Translations under genes and position numbers: made by a program
The notes under the pieces: model-generated
Told to the model about the DNA's origin: nothing
The model's input: the letters and a program-made list of their open reading frames with translations, nothing else
The model's database searches: none
Source: Acetobacter estunensis
GTDB lineage: Bacteria; Pseudomonadota; Alphaproteobacteria; Acetobacterales; Acetobacteraceae
NCBI RefSeq assembly: GCF_019083805.1
Contig: NZ_JAHRDV010000011.1
Coordinates: forward strand, 1-64,000
Length of the DNA stretch: 64,000 nucleotides
Reading direction: 5' to 3'
Shown: positions 51,422 through 61,878 of the stretch, piece after piece
Layout: every line of letters begins with the position of its first letter
How positions within the stretch are numbered: the stretch's first letter is position 1

Positions 51422-52420
51422 TCAGTTTCCCTTTTCCACATGGCCACCAAATCCGAACCGCATGGCGGATAGCACTTTCTCGGCATAGGTGTTGCCCGAG
51501 CGCGAACGAAAGCGCGTGAACAGCGCCGCCGTCATTACCGGCACCGGCACCGATTCCTCGATCGCCGCCTCGATCGTCCAGCGTCCCTCGCCCGAATCCT
51601 TCACCTGACCGGAGAACTCCGACAATTCGCCATTTTTCGCCATGGCTTCCGCCGTCAGATCCAGCAGCCACGATGACACAACGCTGCCGCGACGCCAGAC
51701 CTCCGCGATATCGGCCATGTTCAGACTATAGCGCTGATCCTCCGCCAGAAGCGGGGAGTCCTTGCACTTCATGACGTCAAAACCTTCCGCAAAGGCCTGC
51801 ATCATTCCGTATTCGATGCCGTTATGGACCATCTTCACGAAATGACCCGACCCTGCGGGACCGCAGTGAAGGTAGCCCTGCTCGGCCCGTGGATCGAGAC
51901 CTTCGCGATCACGTCCCGGCGTACGCGCGATATCGCCCATGCCCGGCGCCAGCGCACGCAGGATCGGATCGATATGCTCGACCACGTCCTTCTCGCCGCC
52001 GAACATCATGCAGTAGCCGCGCTCCAGCCCCCACACGCCGCCGGACGTGCCGACATCGACATATTCCACACCACGTTGCCGCAACTCGGCCGCGCGGCGA
52101 ATATCGTCCTTGTAGAACGTGTTGCCGCCATCGATCAGGATGTCGCCTTTCCCAAGCAACGCGCCAACCGATGTTACGGCGGCTTCCGTGATCTCGCCCG
52201 CTGGCAACATCAGCCACACGATCTTGCGCTCACCCGTAAGCTTGCTCACCAGATCGGTGTCGCTGGATGCACCGACAGCACGTCCATCCTCCGCACGCCC
52301 CACGACAGCACGCACGGTCTCGGGATCACGGTCATAGACCACGACATCATGCCCATGGCGGGTCAGGCGGACGGCGATGTTGCCGCCCATGCGGCCAAGA
52401 CCGATGATTCCGATCTGCAT
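51422..52420 (-). CDS. gnd: 6-phosphogluconate dehydrogenase, decarboxylating (short GndA type)
   Basis: Oxidises 6-phosphogluconate to ribulose 5-phosphate and CO2. At 332 residues it is the short form, which often prefers NAD+. Rossmann motif [16 protein letters not shown] with acidic YDRD after the second strand (Asp favours NAD). Substrate residues in [21 protein letters not shown] and the catalytic Lys in [19 protein letters not shown]. 23 nt downstream of tal-pgi. Confidence 0.95.
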   Translation of the reverse strand: MQIGIIGLGRMGGNIAVRLTRHGHDVVVYDRDPETVRAVVGRAEDGRAVGASSDTDLVSKLTGERKIVWLMLPAGEITEAAVTSVGALLGKGDILIDGGNTFYKDDIRRAAELRQRGVEYVDVGTSGGVWGLERGYCMMFGGEKDVVEHIDPILRALAPGMGDIARTPGRDREGLDPRAEQGYLHCGPAGSGHFVKMVHNGIEYGMMQAFAEGFDVMKCKDSPLLAEDQRYSLNMADIAEVWRRGSVVSSWLLDLTAEAMAKNGELSEFSGQVKDSGEGRWTIEAAIEESVPVPVMTAALFTRFRSRSGNTYAEKVLSAMRFGFGGHVEKGN

Positions 52421-52443
52421 GTGCTTGTCTTTCCTCTTGTCTC

Positions 52444-55299
52444 TCAGAGTGCGGCGCGGATGAGCGTGGACAGACGCGCAAGTCCCGCCTTCAGATCGCC
52501 CTTGATGTGAACCCGCAACGCACGACGCCCGCGTTCGGCCAGCACGTCGAAATCGCCACGCGCCTGCGCCGCTTTCACCACGCCAAAGCTGTAACGCTCA
52601 CCCGGTACCGGCAGATCGTGAGCATCATCCGCCGTGATCTGAAGAAACACGCCCGTGTCAGGGCCTCCCTTGTAGGCCTGTCCGGTGGAGTGCAGGAAAC
52701 GCGGCCCGAACTCGGCGGCCGTGGCCACGGTCTTTGCATCTCGAATGGCCAGACGCAGATGCTGAATCCACTCGATGCTCGCCCGGTCACGCTCGATATA
52801 AGCCAGCAGCCCCACGTAATCGCCCGCCTTCACACGGTCGAAATGCGCTTTCAGGATGGCTTTCGCCTCCGCGCCCTTCACAGCGCCCGCGTTCTTCGCA
52901 TCTGCAAAGAAAGCCAGATCACCATCGACCGCAAACGGCGTTTCCGCAGGCAGCGCACCGGTCTCGTTATAGGCTGCCGTCAGCTTCTTGGTGGCGATCT
53001 TGCTGGCTTCCACATCCGGCTGATCGAATGGATTGATGTGCAGGAACGCACCCGAAACAGCGGTCGCGATCTCCCAGCGGAAGAACTCCTGCGCGATCTG
53101 GCGGCGCTCATGCAGGTTGATCGTCACCACCGGCTGACCGGCGTCGATCAGGGTGCGCACAGCCTCGTCCTGCTCATGCGAATGCTCGGTGGCCAGACGG
53201 AAATAGACGAACAGGCGATCCGTGCCGTAGTGCACGGGCCCAGCCAGCGTCTCGTCATCGATGGGGATCAGCCCCTTGCCCTGCTTGCCGGTGGATTCCG
53301 CGACAAGCTGCTCGGCCCATGCGCCGAAATCCATCACCTGCTTCGTGGAAATAATGGTGATCTTGTCACGTCCGAACTTTGTCGCGCCCACACCGAACAC
53401 GGTGCCAAGCAACACGCCCGGATTGACGGCGGGCGGCACGCTTGCGTCGCACGCCCGCACGCCCCGCAGCGCATCCTCAAGGAACAGCCTGAGCGGCACA
53501 CCGGACGCCGCCGCCGGCACCATGCCGAAATTCGACAGTACGGAATATCGGCCACCGATCTGTTTGACGCCGTGGAAGACTTTCCAGAAGCCGTCCTTCT
53601 TTGCGCGCGCTTCCAGCGCCGATCCCGGATCGGTCACGGCGACGAAATGATGGCCCGCGTTCTCGCCAATCGCCTTCTTCGCCACATCGAAGAAGTAGGA
53701 CAGCATGATGTTGGGCTCCAGCGTGCTGCCGGATTTGGACGAGACGATGAACAGCGTCTCCTTCGGATCGATCTTGCCCTCAAACGTGCGGACCTGCTGC
53801 GGGTCTGTGCTGTCAAGCACATACAGATGCCCAAAGCCTTCATGCTTGCCGAACGTCATGGCCAGCACTTCCGGCCCGAGGCTAGAACCGCCCATGCCCA
53901 GCAGCAGCACCTGCTTGAAGCCGCGCGCTTTCACCTCGTTCTGAAATGTTTCCAGTTCCGACAGATGCTCCAGACGATCATCCACGATGTCCAGCCATTT
54001 GAGCCAGTTCGCTTCCGTCGTGCTGGTCCACACCGAGGCATCGCGCGCCCACAGCTTACGGATCGTGCCGTCCTTACGCCACGTCTCAAGACCATCCTTC
54101 ACTGCCGCGTCGAATTCGGTTGGCAGCGAGAGTTTCGTTTCGGTCAGCTTGTTGCCAAGAAACGCCGCCTGCTTCTTCGCCACCGAGCCAAGAAGACCGT
54201 CGAACGCTTCCTCGAACGACACCACGCCTTCATCTTCCAGACGCGCGGTGATCGCAGGCAGATCGATCTTCAGGCGCACCACCTCCGCCATCACCTTGTG
54301 GGCATCGTCCACGTTTTCCAGCAGAGATTCGCGCACTTTGCCATGATCGCGGAAGGCATCGAGCGTCACGGGCGGAATGGTGTTGACCGTCTCCGGGCCA
54401 ATCAGTTCTTCGACATACAGCACATCGCTATACGCCTTGTCCTTGGTACCCGTTGAGGCCCAGAGCAGGCGCTGCGGCTGGGCTCCAGCGTCTTTCAGCT
54501 TCGTCCAGCGCGGGCTTTTCATCACATCCAGCCAGTGCTGATAGGCCATCTTGGCGTTGGCGATCGCCACCTTGCCACGCAGGGCCTTGAGCGCCTCAGC
54601 CTCCGCATCACCCGCCTTCACACGGCGGTCGATCTCCGCGTCCACCTTACCATCCACGCGGCTGACAAAGAACGAGGCCACAGAGGCAACACCCGCCACC
54701 GGCTTGCCTTCGGCGTGGCGCTTTTCAAGCCCCGAAAGCCACGCTTCCACCACCGCCTTGTAGCGCTCCAGAGAGAACAGCAGCGTGACGTTGATGTTCA
54801 CGCCGTCCGCGATCTTGCGCTCAATCGCGGGCAGGCCCTCTTTCGTGCCCGGAATCTTGATCATAAGATTCGGCTCAGCCACGGCACTCCACAGGCGTCC
54901 AGCCTCCTCGATCGTGCCTTCGGTGTCGCGTGCCAGATAGGGCGAAACCTCCAGGCTGACATAGCCGTCCGTCATTTTGGTGCGGTCGAATACCGGACGC
55001 AGCAGCTTGGCCACTTCGCGGATATCGGTGATGGCCAGACGCTCATACAACGCACCGGCCGAGACAATCTCATGCGCGAGAATGTCGTGGAACTGCGCGT
55101 CATAATCCGTGCCCTCGCCCATGGCCTTCTGGAAGATGGCCGGGTTGGACGTCACACCCGTCACACCGTCATGTTCGATCAGGGCCGCCATCGACCCGTC
55201 GCGCGTGTAGCCCCGGCGCACGAAGTCCAGCCAAGGAGACTGTCCAGACTTCTCCAGTGCACATAACGGGCTTTTCCCGGCAACGGACGAGGCATTCAT
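52444..55299 (-). CDS. Bifunctional transaldolase / glucose-6-phosphate isomerase
   Basis: 951-residue fusion found in acetic acid bacteria and relatives. N-terminal ~370 residues are transaldolase ([20 protein letters not shown]; the Schiff-base Lys in [12 protein letters not shown]). C-terminal ~560 residues are glucose-6-phosphate isomerase ([48 protein letters not shown]). It links fructose 6-phosphate from the transaldolase reaction straight to glucose 6-phosphate, helping a cyclic pentose phosphate pathway. ATG 55299 after GAGGAGAG; a TTG two codons earlier is rejected. Confidence 0.95.
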   Translation of the reverse strand: MNASSVAGKSPLCALEKSGQSPWLDFVRRGYTRDGSMAALIEHDGVTGVTSNPAIFQKAMGEGTDYDAQFHDILAHEIVSAGALYERLAITDIREVAKLLRPVFDRTKMTDGYVSLEVSPYLARDTEGTIEEAGRLWSAVAEPNLMIKIPGTKEGLPAIERKIADGVNINVTLLFSLERYKAVVEAWLSGLEKRHAEGKPVAGVASVASFFVSRVDGKVDAEIDRRVKAGDAEAEALKALRGKVAIANAKMAYQHWLDVMKSPRWTKLKDAGAQPQRLLWASTGTKDKAYSDVLYVEELIGPETVNTIPPVTLDAFRDHGKVRESLLENVDDAHKVMAEVVRLKIDLPAITARLEDEGVVSFEEAFDGLLGSVAKKQAAFLGNKLTETKLSLPTEFDAAVKDGLETWRKDGTIRKLWARDASVWTSTTEANWLKWLDIVDDRLEHLSELETFQNEVKARGFKQVLLLGMGGSSLGPEVLAMTFGKHEGFGHLYVLDSTDPQQVRTFEGKIDPKETLFIVSSKSGSTLEPNIMLSYFFDVAKKAIGENAGHHFVAVTDPGSALEARAKKDGFWKVFHGVKQIGGRYSVLSNFGMVPAAASGVPLRLFLEDALRGVRACDASVPPAVNPGVLLGTVFGVGATKFGRDKITIISTKQVMDFGAWAEQLVAESTGKQGKGLIPIDDETLAGPVHYGTDRLFVYFRLATEHSHEQDEAVRTLIDAGQPVVTINLHERRQIAQEFFRWEIATAVSGAFLHINPFDQPDVEASKIATKKLTAAYNETGALPAETPFAVDGDLAFFADAKNAGAVKGAEAKAILKAHFDRVKAGDYVGLLAYIERDRASIEWIQHLRLAIRDAKTVATAAEFGPRFLHSTGQAYKGGPDTGVFLQITADDAHDLPVPGERYSFGVVKAAQARGDFDVLAERGRRALRVHIKGDLKAGLARLSTLIRAAL

Positions 55300-55361
55300 G
55301 ACCAACTCTCCTCAGGGTTCGGCGCATGGTCCGGGCCGAACAATTTTACTCAACAAAGCAT

Positions 55362-55393
55362 AAGCCCCGCACCCCGGTCGGAATGCGGAGCTT
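55362..55393 (-). terminator. Stem-loop between tkt and tal-pgi
   Basis: Minus-strand transcript: AAGCTCCGCA pairs with TGCGGGGCTT, 12-nt loop. One of ten pairs is G-U on the minus strand and would be a C-A mismatch on the plus strand, so selection favours the minus transcript. Only a weak T-rich stretch follows (TTATGCTTTGTTG). It could attenuate transcription between tkt and the rest of the operon or protect the tkt message end. Confidence 0.5.
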
Positions 55394-55401
55394 GAAGCCT
55401 C

Positions 55402-57507
55402 CTAGATGCCCGCCTGCCTGCGAGCGGCGGACAGCACATTCTCCACCGTAAAGCCGAACGCTTTCATCAGGGCCGACGCCGGTGCGGATGCCCCGAAGCC
55501 GTGCATGCACACGACCTCACCCGTCAGACCGACATAACGATGCCAGCCAATGGGAGAAGCCGCCTCCACCGCCACGCGGGCGGTGACGGAGGGTGGCAAC
55601 ACCTCGTCACGGTAGGATTGCGGCTGCTCTTCGAACAGTTCCCACGACGGCATGGACACCACACGCGCCGCCACACCCTCAGCGGTCAGCTTCTCATAAG
55701 CTTCGACTGCCAGCGACAGCTCGCTGCCCGTCGCAATCAGAATGACGGCCGGCGTCTTGCCGCTGTCCGCCAGCACATACGCGCCCTTCGCCAGACCAGC
55801 GGCAGAGGCATATTTACTGCGATCCAGCGTCGGCAGATTCTGGCGGCTCAGAGCAAGCACCGCCGGACGATCACGGAACGGAATCAGCGTGCGCCACGCC
55901 TCCGCCACTTCGTTGGCATCGCCCGGACGGATCGTGACCACGCCCGGCGTCGCGCGAAGCTGCACAAGCTGCTCGATGGGCTGATGCGTCGGACCGTCTT
56001 CGCCCACACCGATGGAATCGTGCGTGAAGATAAAGATCGAAGGCAGTTTCATCAGCGCCGACAGGCGGATCGGCGCCTTCATGTAATCCGAGAAGATCAG
56101 GAAGCCCGCGCCATAAGGCCGCACGCCCGAAAGCGCCATGCCGTTGACGATGGCGCCCATCGCATGCTCGCGCACGCCGAAATGGAAGTTGCGCCCCGCA
56201 TACGAGCCGCCCCACCCTTCCGGCTGAAACGCACCGCCATTCTTGATGAGCGTCTTGGTCGAGGGCGCAAGATCCGCCGAACCACCGATCAGCCATGGCA
56301 GGTTTTTCGCAACCGCATTCTCCACCTCACCCGAACTGGCGCGGGTCGCGATGCCTTTTGCATCCGCCGGATAGCTCGGGATGTCCGCGTCCCAACCCTC
56401 AGGCAGCTTGCCGGACAGGATCAGGTCCAGCTCCGCCGCCAGATCGGGGTATTCCTTGCGATAAGCCGCGAACAGATCGTTCCACGCCTTGCTCGCCGCC
56501 GCACCACGTGCGCCAAGACCCTGCTGGAAATGCGCCATCACGCCTTCGGGCACATAGAAGGACCTGTCCTCCGGCCAGCCATAGGCGCGCTTGGTCTCGC
56601 GGATCTCGTCCACACCCAGCGGTTCGCCATGCGCTGCCGCCGTGCCGGCCTTGTGCGGTGCGCCCCACGCAATGACGGAGTGCACAACGATCATCGTCGG
56701 CTTCTGCGTCTCGGCCTTCGCCTCCGCCAGCAGCTTCTTGAGCACGGTGGTGTCGTTGGCGTCTTCCAGCGTGAGCACCTGCCAGCCATATGCCTCGAAC
56801 CGCTTGCCCACGTTTTCCGTGAAAGCAATGTCCGTCGAGCCTTCGATGGAAATCTGGTTTGCATCATACAGCCAGATCAAATTGCCCAGCTTGAGGTGTC
56901 CTGCCGTGGACGCCGCCTCACTGGACACGCCCTCCATCATGTCGCCATCGCCGCAGAGCGTGTACACATGGTGGTCGAACAGTTTGAAGCCGGGCTTGTT
57001 GAAGCGCGCGGCCAGCCACTTCTCGGCAATCGCCATGCCAACCGAATTGCCACAGCCCTGCCCAAGCGGGCCGGTCGTGGTCTCGACGCCCGCTGTATGA
57101 TGGTATTCCGGATGACCGGGCGTCTTGGAGCCAAACTGACGGAACTGCTCAAGGTCTTCTACCGTGAGCGACGGCGCGTTCATCACCTTGCCATCTTTCA
57201 CGTCGCGGATGCCACTCAGGCAGATCAACGAATACAGCAGCATTGACGCATGACCCACTGACAGCACGAAGCGGTCACGCGCTGGCCACAGCGGGTTGGC
57301 CGGATCGTAGTTCAGCACGTCCTGCCAGATCGTGTAGGCCACGGGGGCGAGCGCCATGGCCGTGCCCGGATGACCGGAATTGGCCTTCTGCACGGCGTCC
57401 ATCGACAGCGTGCGAATGGTGTCGATGCAGGTCCGGTCCATGTCATGACCAGCGGCCCCGCCAGTTTCCGGCGCCCGAACTGCGAAAGCAGCGTGGAAAG
57501 AACGCAT
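55402..57507 (-). CDS. tkt: Transketolase
   Basis: ThDP enzyme of the pentose phosphate pathway, 701 residues. The N-terminal core opens with MDAVQKANSGHPGTAMALAPVAY; the ThDP motif is CGDGDMMEGVSSEA, with the family HGEPLG loop later. The pyrimidine domain has FTHDSIGVGEDGPTHQPIEQL. First gene of the operon; GGGGA precedes the ATG. An N-terminal ~20-residue stretch (RSFHAAFAVRAPETGG) before the MDRTCIDT start looks less conserved, so MDRT could be the true start. Confidence 0.96.
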   Translation of the reverse strand: MRSFHAAFAVRAPETGGAAGHDMDRTCIDTIRTLSMDAVQKANSGHPGTAMALAPVAYTIWQDVLNYDPANPLWPARDRFVLSVGHASMLLYSLICLSGIRDVKDGKVMNAPSLTVEDLEQFRQFGSKTPGHPEYHHTAGVETTTGPLGQGCGNSVGMAIAEKWLAARFNKPGFKLFDHHVYTLCGDGDMMEGVSSEAASTAGHLKLGNLIWLYDANQISIEGSTDIAFTENVGKRFEAYGWQVLTLEDANDTTVLKKLLAEAKAETQKPTMIVVHSVIAWGAPHKAGTAAAHGEPLGVDEIRETKRAYGWPEDRSFYVPEGVMAHFQQGLGARGAAASKAWNDLFAAYRKEYPDLAAELDLILSGKLPEGWDADIPSYPADAKGIATRASSGEVENAVAKNLPWLIGGSADLAPSTKTLIKNGGAFQPEGWGGSYAGRNFHFGVREHAMGAIVNGMALSGVRPYGAGFLIFSDYMKAPIRLSALMKLPSIFIFTHDSIGVGEDGPTHQPIEQLVQLRATPGVVTIRPGDANEVAEAWRTLIPFRDRPAVLALSRQNLPTLDRSKYASAAGLAKGAYVLADSGKTPAVILIATGSELSLAVEAYEKLTAEGVAARVVSMPSWELFEEQPQSYRDEVLPPSVTARVAVEAASPIGWHRYVGLTGEVVCMHGFGASAPASALMKAFGFTVENVLSAARRQAGI

Positions 57508-57725
57508 TGCAAACGATCCCCTAAGTATCAGTCAGACCTGCGATGGATGAAGTTCAACCGGACGGACGTCCCAAAAATCAGGGCGTTACCATCCCACGCG
57601 GTCCGGCCTCCGGCAAGGCGTGTCCTCATCCGCACGAAGAAGCGGGGAAACTGCCGGATTCAAGCCCGGCCCTTCCCCATGGTTTCCCACATCACGCTCT
57701 TGTGAGCAGGAGTGTTCACCTTATT

Positions 57726-59006
57726 TCAATGTTCCGCGGAAAGAGCACGCGCCCCGATATCGCGCCGCCACACCGCGTCATCCCAGCGAATGGCGGCCAC
57801 ACCGCGATAGGCCGTCTCAACCGCTTCTTTCATCGTGGGGGCCGTGGCGCAGACCGTCAGGACGCGACCACCCGATGCCACAAGCTGCCCTTCGCGATTC
57901 AGAGCTGTTCCCGCCTGAAACACGCGCACGCCGGGAATAGCCTCGGCCGCATCCAGCCCTTCGATGCAACCGCCCTTTACGTAATCCCCCGGATAGCCCT
58001 TGGCTGCCATGACCACGGCAGCCGAAGCCTCCTCAGAGAACCCGATCTGCACATCAGCGAGCCGATCCTTCGCCAGTGCATCCAGCGCCGGAAGCAGATC
58101 GGTGGTCAGGCGGATCAACAACGCCTGCGCCTCCGGGTCACCAAAGCGCACATTGTATTCGATCAGCTTCGGTCCCTCATTCGTGAGCATCAGTCCCGCG
58201 AAGATCACTCCACGAAACGGCGTGCCACGCCGCGCCATCTCCGCCAGCATGGGGCGCACAAGCACATCCAGCGCCTTTTCCTGAGCCGCGCGGTCAAATC
58301 CCGCAGGCGGCGAAACCGCGCCCATGCCGCCGGTGTTCGGCCCCGTGTCCCCATCCCCGATGCGCTTATGGTCCTGCGCAGCCCCGATCAGCACCGCCGT
58401 CTCACCGGAACAGAAAGCAAAGAGCGAGACCTCCTCACCCACGAGACACTCTTCGATCACCACCGATTTGCCAGCGTCACCCAGCTTGTCGGACGTCATC
58501 ATATCAATGATGGCGCCCTCGGCTTCCTCAGCCGTCTGGGCCACGACTACGCCCTTGCCCGCCGCCAGTCCGTCGGCCTTGACCACGATCGGCCCACCAC
58601 GACGCCGCACGAAAGCGATGGCATGCGCGGCATCGGTAAAGCGTTCCCACTTCGCCGTGGGAATGCCGGCGGCATCGCACACTTCCTTGGTAAAGCTCTT
58701 GCTGCCTTCAAGCTGGGCTGCCGCCTGCGTCGGACCGGCGCAGGCAATGCCAACTTTCACGCACGCATCAGCAAGCCCCGCCACCAGCGGCGCTTCGGGA
58801 CCGGGGACGACAAGGTCGATGCTCTCGCGCTGCGCAAAGGCCGCCAGCGCAACCACATCGCCTGCCGCAATCGCGACATTCGTGCCGCACGCTGCCGTGC
58901 CCGGATTGCCCGGCGCGATGAACAGCTTCGTCAGGGCTGGCGATGCCGCCAGCGCCGTCGCCAGCGCATGCTCGCGACCGCCTGATCCAACCAACAGAAC
59001 CTTCAT
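57726..59006 (-). CDS. purD: Phosphoribosylamine-glycine ligase
   Basis: Second step of purine synthesis: ATP-dependent joining of phosphoribosylamine and glycine. From ATG 59006 (site GGAAGG) it has 426 residues. Signatures: MKVLLVGSGGREHALA, the ATP-grasp PIVVKADGLAAGKGVVVA, and the C-terminal YNVRFGDPEAQ motif. A longer start at 59105 overlaps the divergent xseA gene and is rejected. The 97 nt between the two starts must hold both promoters. Confidence 0.96.
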   Translation of the reverse strand: MKVLLVGSGGREHALATALAASPALTKLFIAPGNPGTAACGTNVAIAAGDVVALAAFAQRESIDLVVPGPEAPLVAGLADACVKVGIACAGPTQAAAQLEGSKSFTKEVCDAAGIPTAKWERFTDAAHAIAFVRRRGGPIVVKADGLAAGKGVVVAQTAEEAEGAIIDMMTSDKLGDAGKSVVIEECLVGEEVSLFAFCSGETAVLIGAAQDHKRIGDGDTGPNTGGMGAVSPPAGFDRAAQEKALDVLVRPMLAEMARRGTPFRGVIFAGLMLTNEGPKLIEYNVRFGDPEAQALLIRLTTDLLPALDALAKDRLADVQIGFSEEASAAVVMAAKGYPGDYVKGGCIEGLDAAEAIPGVRVFQAGTALNREGQLVASGGRVLTVCATAPTMKEAVETAYRGVAAIRWDDAVWRRDIGARALSAEH

Positions 59007-59103
59007 CGTGCCTTCCTTCTCCGACGCCGGACATCCCACATGCACGGTCAATGCGGGCCTTATCCCGGTTGAGGGTGACGCGCCTATAGCATAGGGTCGC
59101 GCC

Positions 59104-60564
59104 ATGGACGATCACCCCGCGACATCCCCTTTCGGTAACGTGCCGGAATACTCGGTCTCCGAGATTTCGGGCGCCATCCGGCAGACGCTGGAAAGCACCT
59201 TCGGGCGCGTGCGGGTGCGTGGCGAGATCACCGAGTTCAAACGCTACAGTTCGGGGCATCTCTACTTCTCGCTCAAGGACGAGCGCGGCAAGCTCTCGGG
59301 CGTGGTCTGGCGCGGCTCCGTCTCACGGCTTGGGCTGGTGCCGGAAAACGGGCTGGAGATCATCGCAACGGGCCGCGTCTCGGCTTATGGCGAACGGTCG
59401 AGCTACCAGCTCATTGTCGAGAAGATGGAATATGCGGGTGAAGGCGCGCTGCTCGCCCGTATCGAACGTCTGCGCCAAAAACTCGCGCAGGAAGGACTGT
59501 TCGACGCCAAGCGCAAGCGGCCCATTCCGCGTCTGCCGCGTGTGATTGGTATCGTCACCTCGCTTCAGGGCGCGGTGCTGCACGACATCCGCACCACCAT
59601 CGCGCGCCGCTTTCCCCGCACGCTGCTGATCTGGCCCGTGGCCGTGCAGGGTGAAGGGGCCGCCGCCCAGATTGCCGGAGCCATCGAGGGTTTTGCCGAA
59701 GTCGGTCATCCGGGGCCGGGGGCCAAGCTGCCGCGTCCCGACGTATTGATCGTTGCGCGCGGCGGTGGCTCTCTGGAAGACCTGATGGCCTTCAATGACG
59801 AAGCCGTGCTGCGCGCTGTCGCCGCCTGTCGCATCCCCGTCATTTCCGCCGTGGGACATGAGACGGACACGACGCTGATCGACTTCGTCTCGGACGTTCG
59901 CGCGCCCACGCCTACTGCCGCCGCCGAAATGGCCGTGCCCGTGCGCGACGAGCTGCTGGCTGATCTCACGCACCGCGTCGCCCGCATGGGCAGCGCCCTG
60001 ACCCGTATCACCCAGAACGCCCGACTGCGCCTCGACCGAGCCGCCGCCGCGCTCCCCGATCTTCCTTCCCTGCTGGCAACAGCACGGATGCGGCTTGATG
60101 ATCGCGCGCACCGGCTGGAACTCGCTCTTCCCGCACTAGTGGAGCGTCGCCGTGCCGCCCTGATGCAGGCCGAGCGGCACATGCCGCCGCCGAAATCGCT
60201 GATCGACACGGCCCGCGCCCGACTTGCGCTTCGCACAGCCGCGTTGGATGCCGCGGCTCTCGCTTCCAGCAAGGCAGCCGAGGCCCGGCTCGGACGCGTT
60301 CGTCTCTCCCCCGCACCGCTCGAAGCCTTGTGCCGTGAACGCCGGACGCGCATCTCCGGATTGAGCAGTCTGCTAGAATCCGTCTCACCACGTGCCGTTC
60401 TGGAACGTGGTTATGTTCTCGTCCGTGATCATAACGGTGAACCGATCACTCGCGCCGCCGGGCTGAAATCTGGACAGGATGTAGCGCTGGTGTTCGCGGA
60501 TGCCACGCGCGAGGCCCGAATCGAGGGCCGCCCGACCACCACTCAAGGGATGCTGGACCTGTGA
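59104..60564 (+). CDS. xseA: Exodeoxyribonuclease VII large subunit
   Basis: Single-strand-specific exonuclease subunit; with XseB it degrades ssDNA in repair. 486 residues. N-terminal OB-fold (VRVRGEITEFKRYSSGHLYFSLKDE), then the catalytic core (RVIGIVTSLQGAVLHDI, IVARGGGSLEDLMAFNDE, SAVGHETDTTLIDFVSD), and a long helical region with many Arg/Leu. xseB is not in the window. The stop overlaps the next gene's GTG start (GTGA). Confidence 0.96.
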   Translation: MDDHPATSPFGNVPEYSVSEISGAIRQTLESTFGRVRVRGEITEFKRYSSGHLYFSLKDERGKLSGVVWRGSVSRLGLVPENGLEIIATGRVSAYGERSSYQLIVEKMEYAGEGALLARIERLRQKLAQEGLFDAKRKRPIPRLPRVIGIVTSLQGAVLHDIRTTIARRFPRTLLIWPVAVQGEGAAAQIAGAIEGFAEVGHPGPGAKLPRPDVLIVARGGGSLEDLMAFNDEAVLRAVAACRIPVISAVGHETDTTLIDFVSDVRAPTPTAAAEMAVPVRDELLADLTHRVARMGSALTRITQNARLRLDRAAAALPDLPSLLATARMRLDDRAHRLELALPALVERRRAALMQAERHMPPPKSLIDTARARLALRTAALDAAALASSKAAEARLGRVRLSPAPLEALCRERRTRISGLSSLLESVSPRAVLERGYVLVRDHNGEPITRAAGLKSGQDVALVFADATREARIEGRPTTTQGMLDL

Positions 60565-60845
60565 AGAAACCCAATTTCAGGGCGCCGAAAACCGACCCCG
60601 TGGCCATGCCCCCCGTTGACCGGGAACTCGACCAGCACCCGGCTGTGAAACTTCTCACCATCGGCATGCTCGTCTTCATATCGTTGGCGCTGGTCGTCTA
60701 TATGGGAACGTCGTTCCTGTCCGGTCTGCGACAGGTCGCCAATGTGTCCCATACAAACTGCCAGACATCCGAAATCGCAGCCGACAAGGGGACGCCCTGC
60801 CCTCCCGCGTCCGAAGATCATCCGGCCGCCGCCAAGGGGCCATGA
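60561..60845 (+). CDS. Small single-span membrane protein (94 residues)
   Basis: Starts with GTG at 60561 in GTGA overlap with the xseA stop. A basic N-terminus, one helix (LLTIGMLVFISLALVVYMGTSF, about 32-53) and a polar tail with two Cys and PPAS/HPAAA. It is coupled at both ends: its own stop overlaps the ATG of the glycosyltransferase. Related genomes often carry a short membrane protein after xseA. Function unknown. Confidence 0.6.
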   Translation: MKKPNFRAPKTDPVAMPPVDRELDQHPAVKLLTIGMLVFISLALVVYMGTSFLSGLRQVANVSHTNCQTSEIAADKGTPCPPASEDHPAAAKGP

Positions 60846-61816
60846 TACTGAACGGGAGTCTTCCCAATTCATGTGAAGCGGCCACTCCGTCGGGGCGGGT
60901 AGCCTGCATCGTCATCACCTACAATCCCGACATGGACCTTCTACGAGCGTCTCTGGATGCTCTTAAAGACGAGTCTTGCTCCGTGACAGTTGTGGATAAT
61001 GGCTCCGCCAACATTGCGGAGCTGCGCCATGAAATAGACCGTCACGATGTCACGCTGGTGGCTCTTGGTTCCAATGAGGGCATTGCCTCCGCCCAGAACC
61101 ATGGCATCCGGCTGCAGGCCGATGCGGATTTCGTGTTCCTGCTCGATCAGGACACGGTCACCCCCCCCGGCATCATCGCCGCACTTCTCGACGACGCCTA
61201 CCATCTGCAAAAGGAAGGGCTCCGTCTTGCGGCCATCGGCCTGCCCTACCGTGACTATTACACCGGACGGCCCGCTGCCGCTTTCCGCACGATGGACGGA
61301 CAGATCCGCCGTCTCGATCTGTCCGGTGATACGGGACGTTTCGCGGAAACGGATTTCGTCATCGCCTCAGGCTCGTTCATTCCCATGACCACGTTAAAAG
61401 ATGTCGGCATGATGGAAGAGGATCTCTTCATAGATCTGGTCGATCTGGAATGGTGCTTACGCGCCGCAAGTGCTGGCTATCGCTGCGTTCTCTCGCTATC
61501 GCACGCCATCAGCCACAGGATCGGAGACCGGCGCGCACGGCTTTTCGGACGCTCCATCACCATGCATGCGCCGATCCGGAATTACTACTTCACGCGCAAC
61601 TGCCTGCTCCTTGCGCAACGATCCTATATTCCCATGTGCTGGAAACGCTATTTCCTGAGCCGGGCGTCTTTCTCCCTCGTGGCCTTCGTGCTTGTGGGCG
61701 ATGCACGCCTGACCCGACTTCGCTTCATGCTGCACGCCCTGCACGACGGCATGAAGCGCTGGGGCGGCCCCTATGGCAAAACCGTCAAGGTCAGACACGA
61801 AAAAGCGCTGCCCTGA
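60842..61816 (+). CDS. Family 2 glycosyltransferase (rhamnosyltransferase-like)
   Basis: 324 residues of the GT-A fold. IVITYNPDMDLLRASLDAL, TVVDNGSAN, GSNEGIASAQNHGIRLQ and FLLDQDTVTPPG (DxD-like Asp pair) are the donor-binding motifs of the WbbL/RfbF group of rhamnosyltransferases. The C-terminal part (IDLVDLEWCLRAASAGYRC) is also typical. The acceptor is probably a surface polysaccharide. Overlap ATGA with the upstream membrane protein. Confidence 0.85.
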   Translation: MILNGSLPNSCEAATPSGRVACIVITYNPDMDLLRASLDALKDESCSVTVVDNGSANIAELRHEIDRHDVTLVALGSNEGIASAQNHGIRLQADADFVFLLDQDTVTPPGIIAALLDDAYHLQKEGLRLAAIGLPYRDYYTGRPAAAFRTMDGQIRRLDLSGDTGRFAETDFVIASGSFIPMTTLKDVGMMEEDLFIDLVDLEWCLRAASAGYRCVLSLSHAISHRIGDRRARLFGRSITMHAPIRNYYFTRNCLLLAQRSYIPMCWKRYFLSRASFSLVAFVLVGDARLTRLRFMLHALHDGMKRWGGPYGKTVKVRHEKALP

Positions 61817-61834
61817 ACACTCATGTTCAAAGCA

Positions 61835-61861
61835 GCGCTGTATGAAATCACCTGACAGCGC
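61835..61861. terminator. Weak hairpin between convergent genes
   Basis: GCGCTGT (61835-61841) with ACAGCGC (61855-61861), 13-nt loop, between the glycosyltransferase stop and the speE stop. There is no T-run on either side, so it may serve both genes weakly or be incidental. Confidence 0.3.
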
Positions 61862-61878
61862 CTCTCTTCAAAAGCGAA

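Noticed and set aside
52507..54456. 649-codon + strand frame opposite tal-pgi
   Set aside because: Shadow of a recognised fusion gene in high-GC DNA; sequence is Arg/His-rich without domains.
55501..57246. 581-codon + strand frame opposite tkt
   Set aside because: Shadow of transketolase; no start signal or motif.
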